29,111 bases of DNA from a virus. How positions within the stretch are numbered: the stretch's first letter is position 1; every line of letters begins with the position of its first letter. Where the stretch lies: positions 15,026-44,136 of IMG/VR virus record IMGVR_UViG_3300001450_000067; one strand, written 5' to 3'. The notes beneath the pieces were generated by a model. It was not told the origin of the DNA. It did not search any database and was given only the letters and a program-made list of their open reading frames with translations. Below are positions 1 to 7,623 of the stretch, one piece after another. A program made the position numbers and the translations under genes.

Positions 1-861
1 GGTGCTGTCTATGTTTCAGACTACAGACAGGAAGTGAAGGCAGTTAATGTGTCCAACCAAGCAGTCAACATGGAGGCCTACCTTGCCTACTTCAAGGCAA
101 GGGTAGTTGCTGGCATGGGGATGACCGCAATGGACTTTGGAGATGGGTCTGGTACGACAAGATCCAACGCTAGCACAATGTCAAAGAACATGATGCTGGA
201 TATTGAGGCAATGTCTCTCGTTGCAGAGCAGTTCCTCAACTTCTACATCATTCGCCCCATGTTGATGGAGGGGGGATACTACCCAATTGAAAACACCTTC
301 GACAATGTGGAAATTAAGTTTGGTGTAATTGACAGAGAAGAAAAAAGAGCTTCTGAAAACCATATTACACAGATGTTCCAGAACAACGTAATCACAATGG
401 AAGAGACGAGAAAGAAGCTTGGAGAAAGTCCATGGACTGATGAAAGCTTTGATCGGTCGCACCAAAAGATGTTTTCTGAGCCAAAGATTATGGTTACAAA
501 CTACTCTCCGGAAAAGCCCTTTGACAGCATTCTTTCAGATCTCCCGGTGAGTAATTTCTCCAAGAAGGATGTGATGCCCAATGGTGGCTCAGTGGGGTCT
601 TCGTACACGAAAGATCCCAAGCTCGAAAGAGGGGAAAAGTCAAGCCGAGGTAGGAGTGAGCCTTCAAATCAGCATGGCAGAAGGGTCACAGCAAAGACTA
701 CTCGGGATATGCTTCTTGATGAATTGGCTCTCGGCCACGAAGCTGAGAAGCTAGAAACTTGGACTGAGTTGGTTGACGCAAGAGTATCCCTGACGGGAGA
801 AGAAGTCAGCTGGTGTTCGGTCGCAGAAACCCTTCTTTGGAGACTTGAAAATGAGCATTAA
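1..861 (+). CDS. Portal protein, C-terminal part (5' end outside window)
   Basis: The reading frame is open from base 1 (first codons give GAVYVSDYRQEV), so the gene starts upstream; the GTG at 34 is an ordinary internal valine. About 286 residues are visible. The segment with ARVVAGMGMTAMDFGDGSG, followed by a helical stretch and IDREEKRASENHITQMFQNN plus TMEETRKKLGESP, looks like the stem/wing end of a phage portal, the dodecameric ring through which DNA enters and leaves the head. Residues after about 160 are low-complexity, polar and probably disordered, followed by a short helical tail. Its place just before the protease-scaffold gene is the standard head-gene order, and the last 11 bases overlap that gene. 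Arginine codons are mostly AGA, as expected for a low-copy component. The portal call rests on remembered family resemblance and gene order. Confidence 0.78.
   Translation, partial: GAVYVSDYRQEVKAVNVSNQAVNMEAYLAYFKARVVAGMGMTAMDFGDGSGTTRSNASTMSKNMMLDIEAMSLVAEQFLNFYIIRPMLMEGGYYPIENTFDNVEIKFGVIDREEKRASENHITQMFQNNVITMEETRKKLGESPWTDESFDRSHQKMFSEPKIMVTNYSPEKPFDSILSDLPVSNFSKKDVMPNGGSVGSSYTKDPKLERGEKSSRGRSEPSNQHGRRVTAKTTRDMLLDELALGHEAEKLETWTELVDARVSLTGEEVSWCSVAETLLWRLENEH
839..842 (+). promoter_or_regulatory. Ribosome binding site choosing the start at 851
   Basis: GGAG lies 8 bases before ATG 851 inside the end of the portal gene. This favours ATG 851 over the in-frame TTG at 845, which would be only 2 bases from the site. 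Confidence 0.7.
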
Positions 862-3676
862 AGCTACAATCAAAGATCTCTTTACTGTTGGCCTAGCCAA
901 TGGTGGACAAGAGATTAGCAAGGAGGAAAAGATCAAGCTGATGGATGCAGCCCTGGACGACTCGATGGGTCGTCCGAAGGGTCTGCTTGTTACAGCAAAC
1001 TTTTCCAACCCTGGCAAGAGAATCAACAACAGAGTGTACGCTCCAATTGCCCAGAGAGACTCAATGGGCCTCTGGACAGCCCCTGCTCCTCTGCCGCTTT
1101 TGAAGAACCACGACACTGAGTCTGAGCCTCTTGGCCGTGTTGTCTCCGTAGAAATGGTCGACTATAAAGACAGAATCTCTAACTACTTTAGAGACGGCAA
1201 GGAGATGAACTCCTTTATGTCGGACATGTATTCTGACGACCCCAAGAAGATCCAGGCAGCTATGAACAGAAGAGGTCTTCTCATGAACGCGCAGTGGCCC
1301 GGTGTCGCAGAGCTTCGTGGAAAGGTCAGAGTCAGTGACAAGGAGGCAATTGAAAAGTTCCTTGACAGTCGCTACCTGACGCTCAGCGCATCTGCAATGG
1401 CTTCCCAGATCATGTGTGGAACATGTGGTACAAACTGGGCCATGGGCGATATGTGCGAGCACCATCCTGGCGATGCTGTCGAAGACGGCCCTGGATACAA
1501 CACAATCATTGCCATGGACTACCTGCCCAGAGAGATCTCTGTTGTGAACATTCCTGGCAACAAGACAAGCTTTGTTCAGTCGATGCAGATGATTGATCAC
1601 GAGGGTAACGATATTCTTGAGAACATGAAGAAGGCAAACCAGAAGCGCTGGTCCTTTCCAATTGATCTTCGTGATGGGTCTTCTGTGGAGGTCTTCAACG
1701 ACTACCATGGTGGCGAGCCCTGCAAGGAATGTGGCAAGAGCGAGTGCGAATGCGAGGCAAAGGATGAGGCTCCCGAAAAGGAGTTTGATCACTCTATGAC
1801 AATCAGCGAGCCCCAGATGAGAGAGCTTCATGAGTCTGGCAAGGTTGACATTGAGCAGTCTGGCGAGAAGGGCGAGAAGATGATCATCAGGGTCATGTAC
1901 AACTCTCCCGAAGCAAGAGACTCCGAAGAGGCCGAAGATGTGATCGAAGATGCTGCCAAGAAGTTCAAGGTTCCTGCTGGAGCTCGTGGCAACGCGAAGC
2001 AGGTCCTGAAGTGGAAGGAGGAGCACGGCTCCGCTGTTAAGGGAATGACCCCTGTCGGCTGGGCTAGAGCTAGACAGCTTGCTTCCCAGGCAGAGATCCC
2101 CTTGTCCACTGTCAAAAGAATGGCTGCTTTCAATCGGCATCGCAAGAATGCCGCTATTGACCCCAAGTTCAAGGATGAGCCTTGGAGAGATAGGGGCTAC
2201 GTCGCATGGCTTGGCTGGGGCGGAAACACTGGCATTGACTGGGCTATCAAGATCTCCCAGGCCAACGACTCCGCTACTGAGGACTTTGACGGCGACAGTT
2301 GGTACTCAGATCTTATTGAGGATGAAAAGGGCAAGGGAGCCAAGACTCCAGCAAAGCCCTCTGAGAGAATCAAGGGCTCCAAGAAGAACAAGGAAGGCTC
2401 AGCCAAGAAGGGCAGCTCTAGTATTGTCGTAGGTGCTGCTGCTGAAAAGTCTCTTAAAGAGAAGGTAGAAAAGCACAACGAAAAGCATGGTGCCAAGAAG
2501 GGCAAGAAAGTCAGCCTTGGAATGCTTAAGGCAGTGTGGCGCAGAGGTGCCGGTGCGTTCTCTTCGACGCACCGCCCGAACATGAGCCGAGCTGGATGGG
2601 CAATGGCCAGAGTCAATGCCTTCCTCAAGCTTGTTGCAAGCGGGTCTCCAGAGAATAAGAAGTACAATACAGACAACGATTTGCTTCCAGCAGGTCACCC
2701 CAAAAAGAGCAATAGCGATATGCAACAAGCAGAATCGCAAGAATGCACAAACACAAACGATTCGGAGGATACTATGTCTGAAGAAATGTTGGACCTAATT
2801 GATAGCATCCTGACTCAGAAGGTACTCAGCTCCAAGGAGAGCTATACTGCACTTTCTACCATGGATGATAGCTGCTTCCTGTTTGAGGGTCGCAAGATCC
2901 CTGTCGCTGATAAGAAGCAAGTAGAAATGGCTCTGGAAGTTGTTTCTAAGATTAATCTAAGTGACGAATTAAACAATCTGCTAACCGAGCGTCTCCAAGC
3001 AAAGATGGATTCGCTGCAGGACTCGGAGACAAAAGAAATGGAAGAGCTAATTTCCAAGTTTGTTGGTCTTGGGCTCAATGATTCTGAAGCACGTGCTGCT
3101 GCTGTACTGCATCTTGTGAAGACTGCAGACCTGTCCGACGAGGAGCGTACTGCTCTCTTCGCACCGGAAAAGGTTGAAGTCAAGGACGAGAAGCTGGAGC
3201 AGGACTACGCACAGCTTGCAAAGGATCACGCCCAGCTGAAGGAAGAACTCGAATCACTCAAGGCATCCAACGAGAAGGCTGATGAAGCTGTCGAAGTTAA
3301 GGACGCAGATGAGAACGTCGAGGAGTCAACCAAAAAGACTGCCACCGAAGTGGTTGAGGATGCGGCAACAGAAGAGGCTGAAGTTAAGACTGAAGCTGTT
3401 GAGACTGAAGTTGCAGAGCTAAAGGATAGTGATGAGCAGGAGACCAAGGTTGTCGATACTGTTGAGAAGATCGACAACCCTTCTGCATCTGTTACCGATG
3501 CTGTTAACAACCAAAGCGAAGTTGCTGAGCTCACTGACTACCAGCGTCAGAAGGTGAATCGTTACAAGCATATTCGCGACAGTCAGTCAGAAGAGGCAGC
3601 GGGTGCATTTATTTCTATGCTAAAACGTAGTAATAGATTGCCTGGTGACTTTGATGTCACACCCCATCTCAAGTAA
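851..3676 (+). CDS. Prohead protease - inserted domains - scaffold polyprotein
   Basis: This 941-residue protein combines a capsid maturation protease with a scaffold. Residues about 1-245 look like a serine prohead protease: H87 in LLKNHD followed by EPLGRVV, then RYLTLSASAM with S179/S181, a Cys/His cluster (C189, C192, C202, H204, H205; motifs CGTCG and CEHHPG) and a closing EISVVNIPG strand (E228). Residues about 365-465 and 537-620 hold two compact basic domains not needed in a protease (described separately). From about residue 640 the protein is acidic and helical, with a probable coiled coil near 780-816 and a long Glu/Lys/Val-rich tract, as in scaffolds. The expected role is to form the core of the procapsid and then digest it and trim capsid proteins before DNA packaging. 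The start is ATG 851 with GGAG 8 bases upstream. The catalytic triad is inferred by pattern, not by alignment. Confidence 0.82.
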   Translation: MSIKATIKDLFTVGLANGGQEISKEEKIKLMDAALDDSMGRPKGLLVTANFSNPGKRINNRVYAPIAQRDSMGLWTAPAPLPLLKNHDTESEPLGRVVSVEMVDYKDRISNYFRDGKEMNSFMSDMYSDDPKKIQAAMNRRGLLMNAQWPGVAELRGKVRVSDKEAIEKFLDSRYLTLSASAMASQIMCGTCGTNWAMGDMCEHHPGDAVEDGPGYNTIIAMDYLPREISVVNIPGNKTSFVQSMQMIDHEGNDILENMKKANQKRWSFPIDLRDGSSVEVFNDYHGGEPCKECGKSECECEAKDEAPEKEFDHSMTISEPQMRELHESGKVDIEQSGEKGEKMIIRVMYNSPEARDSEEAEDVIEDAAKKFKVPAGARGNAKQVLKWKEEHGSAVKGMTPVGWARARQLASQAEIPLSTVKRMAAFNRHRKNAAIDPKFKDEPWRDRGYVAWLGWGGNTGIDWAIKISQANDSATEDFDGDSWYSDLIEDEKGKGAKTPAKPSERIKGSKKNKEGSAKKGSSSIVVGAAAEKSLKEKVEKHNEKHGAKKGKKVSLGMLKAVWRRGAGAFSSTHRPNMSRAGWAMARVNAFLKLVASGSPENKKYNTDNDLLPAGHPKKSNSDMQQAESQECTNTNDSEDTMSEEMLDLIDSILTQKVLSSKESYTALSTMDDSCFLFEGRKIPVADKKQVEMALEVVSKINLSDELNNLLTERLQAKMDSLQDSETKEMEELISKFVGLGLNDSEARAAAVLHLVKTADLSDEERTALFAPEKVEVKDEKLEQDYAQLAKDHAQLKEELESLKASNEKADEAVEVKDADENVEESTKKTATEVVEDAATEEAEVKTEAVETEVAELKDSDEQETKVVDTVEKIDNPSASVTDAVNNQSEVAELTDYQRQKVNRYKHIRDSQSEEAAGAFISMLKRSNRLPGDFDVTPHLK
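1937..2710 (+). other. Two extra domains inside the protease-scaffold protein
   Basis: Residues about 365-465 contain VKGMTPVGWARARQLAS, STVKRMAAFNRHRKNA and VAWLGWGGNTGIDWA. Residues about 537-620 contain MLKAVWRRGAGAFSSTHRP, WAMARVNAFLKL and YNTDNDLLPAGHP. From memory both resemble small domains of unknown function that recur in large phages and giant viruses (DUF6321-like and DUF5824-like; these names are not verified). They are joined by a Lys/Ser/Gly-rich linker. Confidence 0.6.
2764..2768 (+). promoter_or_regulatory. Internal ribosome binding site for a nested scaffold
   Basis: GGAGG stands 5 bases before an in-frame ATG at 2774, deep inside the protease-scaffold gene and exactly at the domain boundary where the scaffold part begins. 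It is as good as any gene-start ribosome site in the window. Confidence 0.6.
2774..3676 (+). CDS. Nested scaffold protein (internal in-frame start)
   Basis: This in-frame internal product would have 300 residues, starting MSEEMLDLIDSIL at ATG 2774, five bases after a GGAGG. It consists only of the helical, acidic scaffold part: an N-terminal helical region, a coiled coil, a long Glu/Val/Thr-rich acidic tract, and a conserved-looking basic C-terminal segment (YQRQKVNRYKHIRD ... FDVTPHLK) that could bind capsid protein. Phage lambda makes its scaffold Nu3 in the same way, from an in-frame start inside the protease gene C. Here that would give many free scaffold copies and fewer protease-scaffold fusions. 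The upstream sequence is low-complexity linker (SNSDMQQAESQECTNTNDSE), consistent with a junction. The start is inferred from sequence only. Confidence 0.6.
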   Translation: MSEEMLDLIDSILTQKVLSSKESYTALSTMDDSCFLFEGRKIPVADKKQVEMALEVVSKINLSDELNNLLTERLQAKMDSLQDSETKEMEELISKFVGLGLNDSEARAAAVLHLVKTADLSDEERTALFAPEKVEVKDEKLEQDYAQLAKDHAQLKEELESLKASNEKADEAVEVKDADENVEESTKKTATEVVEDAATEEAEVKTEAVETEVAELKDSDEQETKVVDTVEKIDNPSASVTDAVNNQSEVAELTDYQRQKVNRYKHIRDSQSEEAAGAFISMLKRSNRLPGDFDVTPHLK

Positions 3677-3698
3677 TTAATACGCAGAGGAGTTTTCA

Positions 3699-5075
3699 AT
3701 GCGTCTAAGTGATACATCCCCTTTCCTTCGTGAAAACCTTCTGGGGCGAATTGCCCCTAAGGTTGACTATGGCGAGAACATCCAGGACCCCTTCGTTCCT
3801 GAACTACAGGTTGCCAAGTGGCTTCCCGTCGCCTTCACCCAGACTGCTAACCGTGGCAACGGCCAGTCCGCTTACGTAATCGCCAAGGGCAAGCCAGTTG
3901 CTATGTGTCGCGGTGGAGACTTCGGTCTTGTCCCCGCTGGCATTGCTGCTGACATTATTGCCGGTTCAGCTACAGCACTTATCTACTCAGCTGACGATGT
4001 CACCTGGAAGACCGAAGATCTTACCACTGGTGCTGCTGTCACTGGTGCTGTCACCTACAGCCTTGGTGATGTGGCTCAGGCCGTCTGGGACCGTGGTCTA
4101 GTTGACGCTGCCATGGCTACAGAGGCTGCTGCCAAGTATGCCATTGCAGGCTACGATGCTGCTGACCTTCCTGGCGTCGGAGGAGGAACACCGAGTCCCG
4201 CCGAAGACGAAGCAATCGTTCGCGCTCTAATCTCCAGCCCCGTTGGGCATGCCAAGGATCACCTTTGGGTCTACCTTGGATCTGCTGAAGCTGGTGACTT
4301 TAAGTTCCAGAACTACGCTCCCAAGGCCAAGGCTTCCCTTCGCACTGCTGGCGTTCTTCGAGTCCCCCACATCGTTACTGCTTCTGCCACTCAGGTGGTT
4401 GATGGTACCGGTGCTACTGGCACTGGTGGCGCAAGCGCTCAGCCAACTGTCGGAGCATGGTACAACGCTACAAATGCCGCCCTGTTCGCTCGCTACTCCG
4501 AGCGTGGCTTGTCTGCCACTTCCAGCGTTGCACTTGTCATCCTGACTGCTAACGTTCTTGCCAAGAACATTGCTGGCCGCACTCCCATTAGCTCCAGCCT
4601 TACTGGCCTTCTTCTTCGCGAGGTTTCCTCCATCGCCAAGATTTCCAAGTCCGGTGACTTCTGGGTTGACGAGATGGGTGGAGCCCTGGTTGTGTTCAAC
4701 ACCGCCTGGACCGCAACTCCGACCAGCACCACTTTCACCTTCTCGCACTATGCTGCTAACGTTGCTTCCACTTCAGCTGAGGTTTCCTTCGCTGGTGAGG
4801 CTCGCCCTGGTGACCTTGTCACCTTCGATGCTGCCTCCAACTTCATTGCCGCTGGCAGCACTGTTGCTTCCAGTGAGATCGTTGGTCAGGTTCTTGCAGT
4901 TCTCAAGGGACCACGTGGTGGCCTAGAGCGCGTTCGTACCGGTTACCACGACTCCGCAGTCAGTGCCAGATCCAAGATGCCTGGTTCCGCAACTGATGGT
5001 TACTCCGACCTTATTACTATGGCCGAAGAAACCGCAGCTGATGAGACCATTATCATCAAGTTCTGTGTCAAGTAA
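3699..5075 (+). CDS. Capsid-associated structural protein (decoration or accessory capsid protein)
   Basis: This 458-residue protein is encoded between scaffold and major capsid protein, with GAGGAG 6 bases before the ATG. It begins MRLSDTSPFLRENLLGRIAP and has a block AYVIAKGKPVAMCRGGDFGL near residues 60-80, followed by Ala/Gly/Thr/Ser-rich beta-type sequence throughout. I do not recognise the family. Position, beta-rich composition and codon choice like the major capsid protein (CGT/CGC arginine, GCT alanine) suggest an abundant head protein such as a decoration protein or minor capsid subunit. A capsid fibre or vertex protein is possible. No signal peptide, membrane segment or enzyme motif was seen. 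Confidence 0.6.
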   Translation: MRLSDTSPFLRENLLGRIAPKVDYGENIQDPFVPELQVAKWLPVAFTQTANRGNGQSAYVIAKGKPVAMCRGGDFGLVPAGIAADIIAGSATALIYSADDVTWKTEDLTTGAAVTGAVTYSLGDVAQAVWDRGLVDAAMATEAAAKYAIAGYDAADLPGVGGGTPSPAEDEAIVRALISSPVGHAKDHLWVYLGSAEAGDFKFQNYAPKAKASLRTAGVLRVPHIVTASATQVVDGTGATGTGGASAQPTVGAWYNATNAALFARYSERGLSATSSVALVILTANVLAKNIAGRTPISSSLTGLLLREVSSIAKISKSGDFWVDEMGGALVVFNTAWTATPTSTTFTFSHYAANVASTSAEVSFAGEARPGDLVTFDAASNFIAAGSTVASSEIVGQVLAVLKGPRGGLERVRTGYHDSAVSARSKMPGSATDGYSDLITMAEETAADETIIIKFCVK

Positions 5076-5097
5076 CCCTTCTTAGGAGACTAATACA

Positions 5098-6417
5098 ATG
5101 GCTTTCAAGCTTAAGACACTAAATGCAGAATACGTACTGCCTGATTCTGAGAAGGGAATGACCAACGTCATTGCACAGATCTTCTCGAACCGTGGTCGCG
5201 TTTCTTCGGAAAACATTGTTCTCGATTCTGAGGACATGAAGAACCTAATCATGCGTCCCCGCGACGTGGTTCTTGCCGACGCCACTACCTCGACCGACAT
5301 TCTTCCCCTTATGGAAGTTGCTCTGTCTGAGGCCATCCGCATGCCCATCGAGCCCCGCATGGTTCTTTCTGGCCTGTTCACCAAGATCAACCAGAAGGGT
5401 GGCATCACCCAGATTGTCACTGGTATCATCGGCGCTGTCGCCGCTGAGGACATTGACGAGGGTGAAGATTACCCTGAGGTCATGATCCAGCGTGGTGACG
5501 GTTCCCAGGTTGTGACCATGGGCAAGTCTGGTATCAAGATGGGCTTCACTGAGGAAGCACTTCGCTACAGCACCTGGGACCTTGTGTCCATGGGTCTGCA
5601 GCTTATGCGTGACGCTCTCATGCGTCTGAAGGAGCAGAAGGCTGGACGTTACATGCGCAACCATGGTGTTGTTCTGTACGACAACCTTTCCCCCTCCTCC
5701 TCTCTCTTTGGTACCCTCACCGGTCGTGCTCGTGACATGACTGCTAACGGTTCCATGCGCATGGAAGATCTCTTCCGTGGCTACGCTCACATGAGCGAAG
5801 AGGGCTTCCCTCCGGACACCCTGCTTATGCACCCCCTGCATTACCTTGCTGGTTATCGTGACCCGGTTATGCGTGAGATGCTTATCCACCACGGTCAGGG
5901 TGCTTACATCAAGGCCTACAGTGGTTCCTTCGGCAACAACGTCCCCTGGGATACCCTTGGTGGTCGCGCTGGTTCGACTGGTCTTCCCGTCACCCCCGGC
6001 GACAACGTTGCAGGTTCGGCTGCTGGCCCCCAGCATGGTCGTGACTTCGACATCGATGTCACTGCTCCCATCGTCTCGGAGGTCTTCCCCTTCCCGCTTC
6101 GCGTGATGAGCTCCCCCTACCTTCCCTTCGACCACACCAACATGCTTGGTGACATGTTCCTCATTAAGACCGGCGCTGTCGGCCTTGAGATGCGTGACGA
6201 AGAGATCACTCTGGTGGAGTGGGACGACAAGGCTACCGACAAGACCTACATCAAGCTTCGTGAGCGCTATAGCCTCAACGTGATCTTTGATGGCATGGGT
6301 ATTGGTGTTATCCGCAACGTTCCGGCTCTTGCTCAGAACTACGATGGCAACCTCCAGTACACTGTTGCTGGTAGCACTGCTGAAGTTGTTCAGTCGACTC
6401 CGATTGCTGGCCTCTAG
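5098..6417 (+). CDS. Major capsid protein, HK97-type fold
   Basis: This 439-residue protein is the main shell subunit. Typical features are a helical N-terminal region (about 1-60), PLMEVALSEAIRMPIEPRMV before a beta-rich E-loop-like part, AVAAEDIDEGEDYPEVMIQRGD, the spine-helix-like stretch RYSTWDLVSMGLQLMRDALM (about 160-180), then TLLMHPLHYLAGYRDPVMREM and a C-terminal A-domain ending ITLVEWDDKATDKTYIKLRERYSL. Length suits the family and it follows the protease-scaffold gene. AGGAG lies 9 bases before the ATG. Arginine codons are essentially all CGT/CGC, a mark of very high expression. It ends in TAG just before a strong terminator. Which N-terminal residues, if any, the protease removes cannot be read from sequence. 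Confidence 0.85.
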   Translation: MAFKLKTLNAEYVLPDSEKGMTNVIAQIFSNRGRVSSENIVLDSEDMKNLIMRPRDVVLADATTSTDILPLMEVALSEAIRMPIEPRMVLSGLFTKINQKGGITQIVTGIIGAVAAEDIDEGEDYPEVMIQRGDGSQVVTMGKSGIKMGFTEEALRYSTWDLVSMGLQLMRDALMRLKEQKAGRYMRNHGVVLYDNLSPSSSLFGTLTGRARDMTANGSMRMEDLFRGYAHMSEEGFPPDTLLMHPLHYLAGYRDPVMREMLIHHGQGAYIKAYSGSFGNNVPWDTLGGRAGSTGLPVTPGDNVAGSAAGPQHGRDFDIDVTAPIVSEVFPFPLRVMSSPYLPFDHTNMLGDMFLIKTGAVGLEMRDEEITLVEWDDKATDKTYIKLRERYSLNVIFDGMGIGVIRNVPALAQNYDGNLQYTVAGSTAEVVQSTPIAGL

Positions 6418-6441
6418 TCTTTAAATAGATACTAGAGCCTT

Positions 6442-6473
6442 ATGGCCCCCCGTAAGGGGGGCCATTCTTTTTT
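6442..6473 (+). terminator. Rho-independent terminator after the major capsid gene
   Basis: A perfect 10-bp stem, ATGGCCCCCC paired with GGGGGGCCAT, closes on a GTAA loop (a GNRA tetraloop) and is followed by TTCTTTTTT. It lies 25 bases after the capsid stop codon. Confidence 0.93.
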
Positions 6474-6478
6474 GTAAG

Positions 6479-6489
6479 GGTATAAGATG
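6479..6489 (+). promoter_or_regulatory. Candidate late promoter motif GGTATAAGATG
   Basis: It lies just after the terminator and 36 bases before the next ATG. It matches GGTGTAAGATG at 20186-20196 in 10 of 11 bases; both are in non-coding gaps upstream of a gene. TATAAGAT resembles a -10 or a T4-like late promoter core. No convincing -35 was seen. Confidence 0.4.
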
Positions 6490-6525
6490 TAAGTCGAAAA
6501 CCAATACAGATTATGGAGCTACATA

Positions 6526-7614
6526 ATGGCAGCACCTACAGTTACTTCAGTATTTCCTGCAAATGGAGACACTGGCATCCCTATTGGGGCGCAGCCCTAT
6601 GTGGAGTTTACAGGCCTTGTTGATACCAAGCGTATTGTAGATTCTTTTGTCATTCATGGAGTGGAAGAGCAGTTTGTCTCTGGCCACGCTATGGGAGTTC
6701 TGGACCCACCTTCGCAGGTAGAGAGTCCATACTATTTGACTACGCCCGGTTTGAGAGGCGTAGTCAAGAAAGACATCGAGGTGAAGGTGTACTCGTCTGG
6801 AACAGAGTACACATCTGACATCTCTGACGAAGCAGACGTAACAAGTCTCACACTCACCACAAGAGTTCTGTTCAAGCCCAGTGTCTTGCTGGGGCACGAA
6901 CAGGTCTATGAGGCTATCCTTGTTGGTGACCAGGGCAACACCCTTGGTGTGTCTAAGAGAACAGTCTATGATGCTGCTGCAGGCGGCAGCAACACAGGAA
7001 GCGGTTCGCTCAAGACATACGGTGGATACACTGGTGCCTCTGATGACACCATCAACATCACAGTCACCTCAGCTGGCAATCCTGGTTATGCCAAGTTTTC
7101 TTGGTACTACAGTAGCGACTCGTCAACTGTAAAGACAGGACTAGTTGCCCAGAGAAGGTACCAGATCATCTCCGATGGTGTGCAGGTTGCTTTCCGTGGA
7201 TCAAGTCTTCAGGTTGGCGACACTTTTTCCATCAAAGTTTACGCTGCAGAATTGCTAGCAGTAAACTACAAGTGGAGCTTCACCACAAACGATGGCAACT
7301 ACACTGCAGTCCCCGACTCGCCGTCAACACCGGCAGAGTCGCTTCCTCCTGCAAGCGTTCTTCCAAGTGTGTCAACGTCTACAGACCTAGAGGTTCTGTC
7401 TTCAGTGCCCCAGTCTGGTCACTATCGAGTTGATCCTGGTATCGATACTATTACGATTACTTTCGATGCGGTAGTAGATGCAGCAACTGTGTCAGAGGAC
7501 AGCATTAAGGTCTTGGTACATCCAGCCCTTGGATTGTTTGGTGGACAGGAAGGCATCAAAGAGTTGGCTACAAAGCTGACAGTAAGTGGCTCTACTCTAA
7601 CCATTGAATTCTAG
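6526..7614 (+). CDS. Ig-like virion protein of the neck region
   Basis: This 362-residue beta-rich protein starts with GGAG 7 bases upstream of the ATG. Residues 1-156 plus about 245-256 form a bacterial Ig-like domain of the SbsA/Big_5 type (VTSVFPANGDTGIPIGAQP ... VNYKWSFTTND), interrupted at about 157-244 by a second beta domain (YGGYTGASDDTINITVTSA ... VAFRGSSLQVGDTFSIKVYA). A Pro/Ser linker follows. A second Big_5-type domain starts near 287 (VLSSVPQSGHYRVDPG, DTITITFDAVVDAATV) but stops at STLTIEF, before its expected final strands. Those strands appear inside the next gene. Probable role: head-neck or tail-surface structural protein. No enzyme motif was found. Confidence 0.68.
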   Translation: MAAPTVTSVFPANGDTGIPIGAQPYVEFTGLVDTKRIVDSFVIHGVEEQFVSGHAMGVLDPPSQVESPYYLTTPGLRGVVKKDIEVKVYSSGTEYTSDISDEADVTSLTLTTRVLFKPSVLLGHEQVYEAILVGDQGNTLGVSKRTVYDAAAGGSNTGSGSLKTYGGYTGASDDTINITVTSAGNPGYAKFSWYYSSDSSTVKTGLVAQRRYQIISDGVQVAFRGSSLQVGDTFSIKVYAAELLAVNYKWSFTTNDGNYTAVPDSPSTPAESLPPASVLPSVSTSTDLEVLSSVPQSGHYRVDPGIDTITITFDAVVDAATVSEDSIKVLVHPALGLFGGQEGIKELATKLTVSGSTLTIEF

Positions 7615-7617
7615 GAG
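7613..7617 (+). promoter_or_regulatory. Ribosome binding site overlapping a stop codon
   Basis: AGGAG shares two bases with the TAG stop of the upstream gene and stands 6 bases before ATG 7624. This arrangement favours coupled translation of the two neck genes. Confidence 0.7.
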
Positions 7618-7623
7618 TCCCTC

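Noticed and set aside
845-850. TTG 845 as start of the protease-scaffold gene
   Set aside because: The GGAG at 839-842 is only 2 bases away from TTG 845 but 8 bases from ATG 851.
34-861. Portal fragment read as a complete gene starting at GTG 34
   Set aside because: The frame is open through base 1 with portal-like coding sequence, so the gene is cut by the window edge.
1061-2140. Long minus-strand open frames opposite the protease, capsid and sheath genes (also 5245-6135, 11240-12109, 21662-22357)
   Set aside because: They lie wholly opposite convincing + strand genes, have composition typical of antisense frames and show no recognisable domains or ribosome sites in gaps.
7612-7614. Genome-wide reassignment of TAG to an amino acid
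   Set aside because: TAG ends several genes properly: after the capsid gene before a terminator, after the tube gene followed by TAA, and after the 1305-residue gene followed by more stops. Only the local read-through idea is kept.
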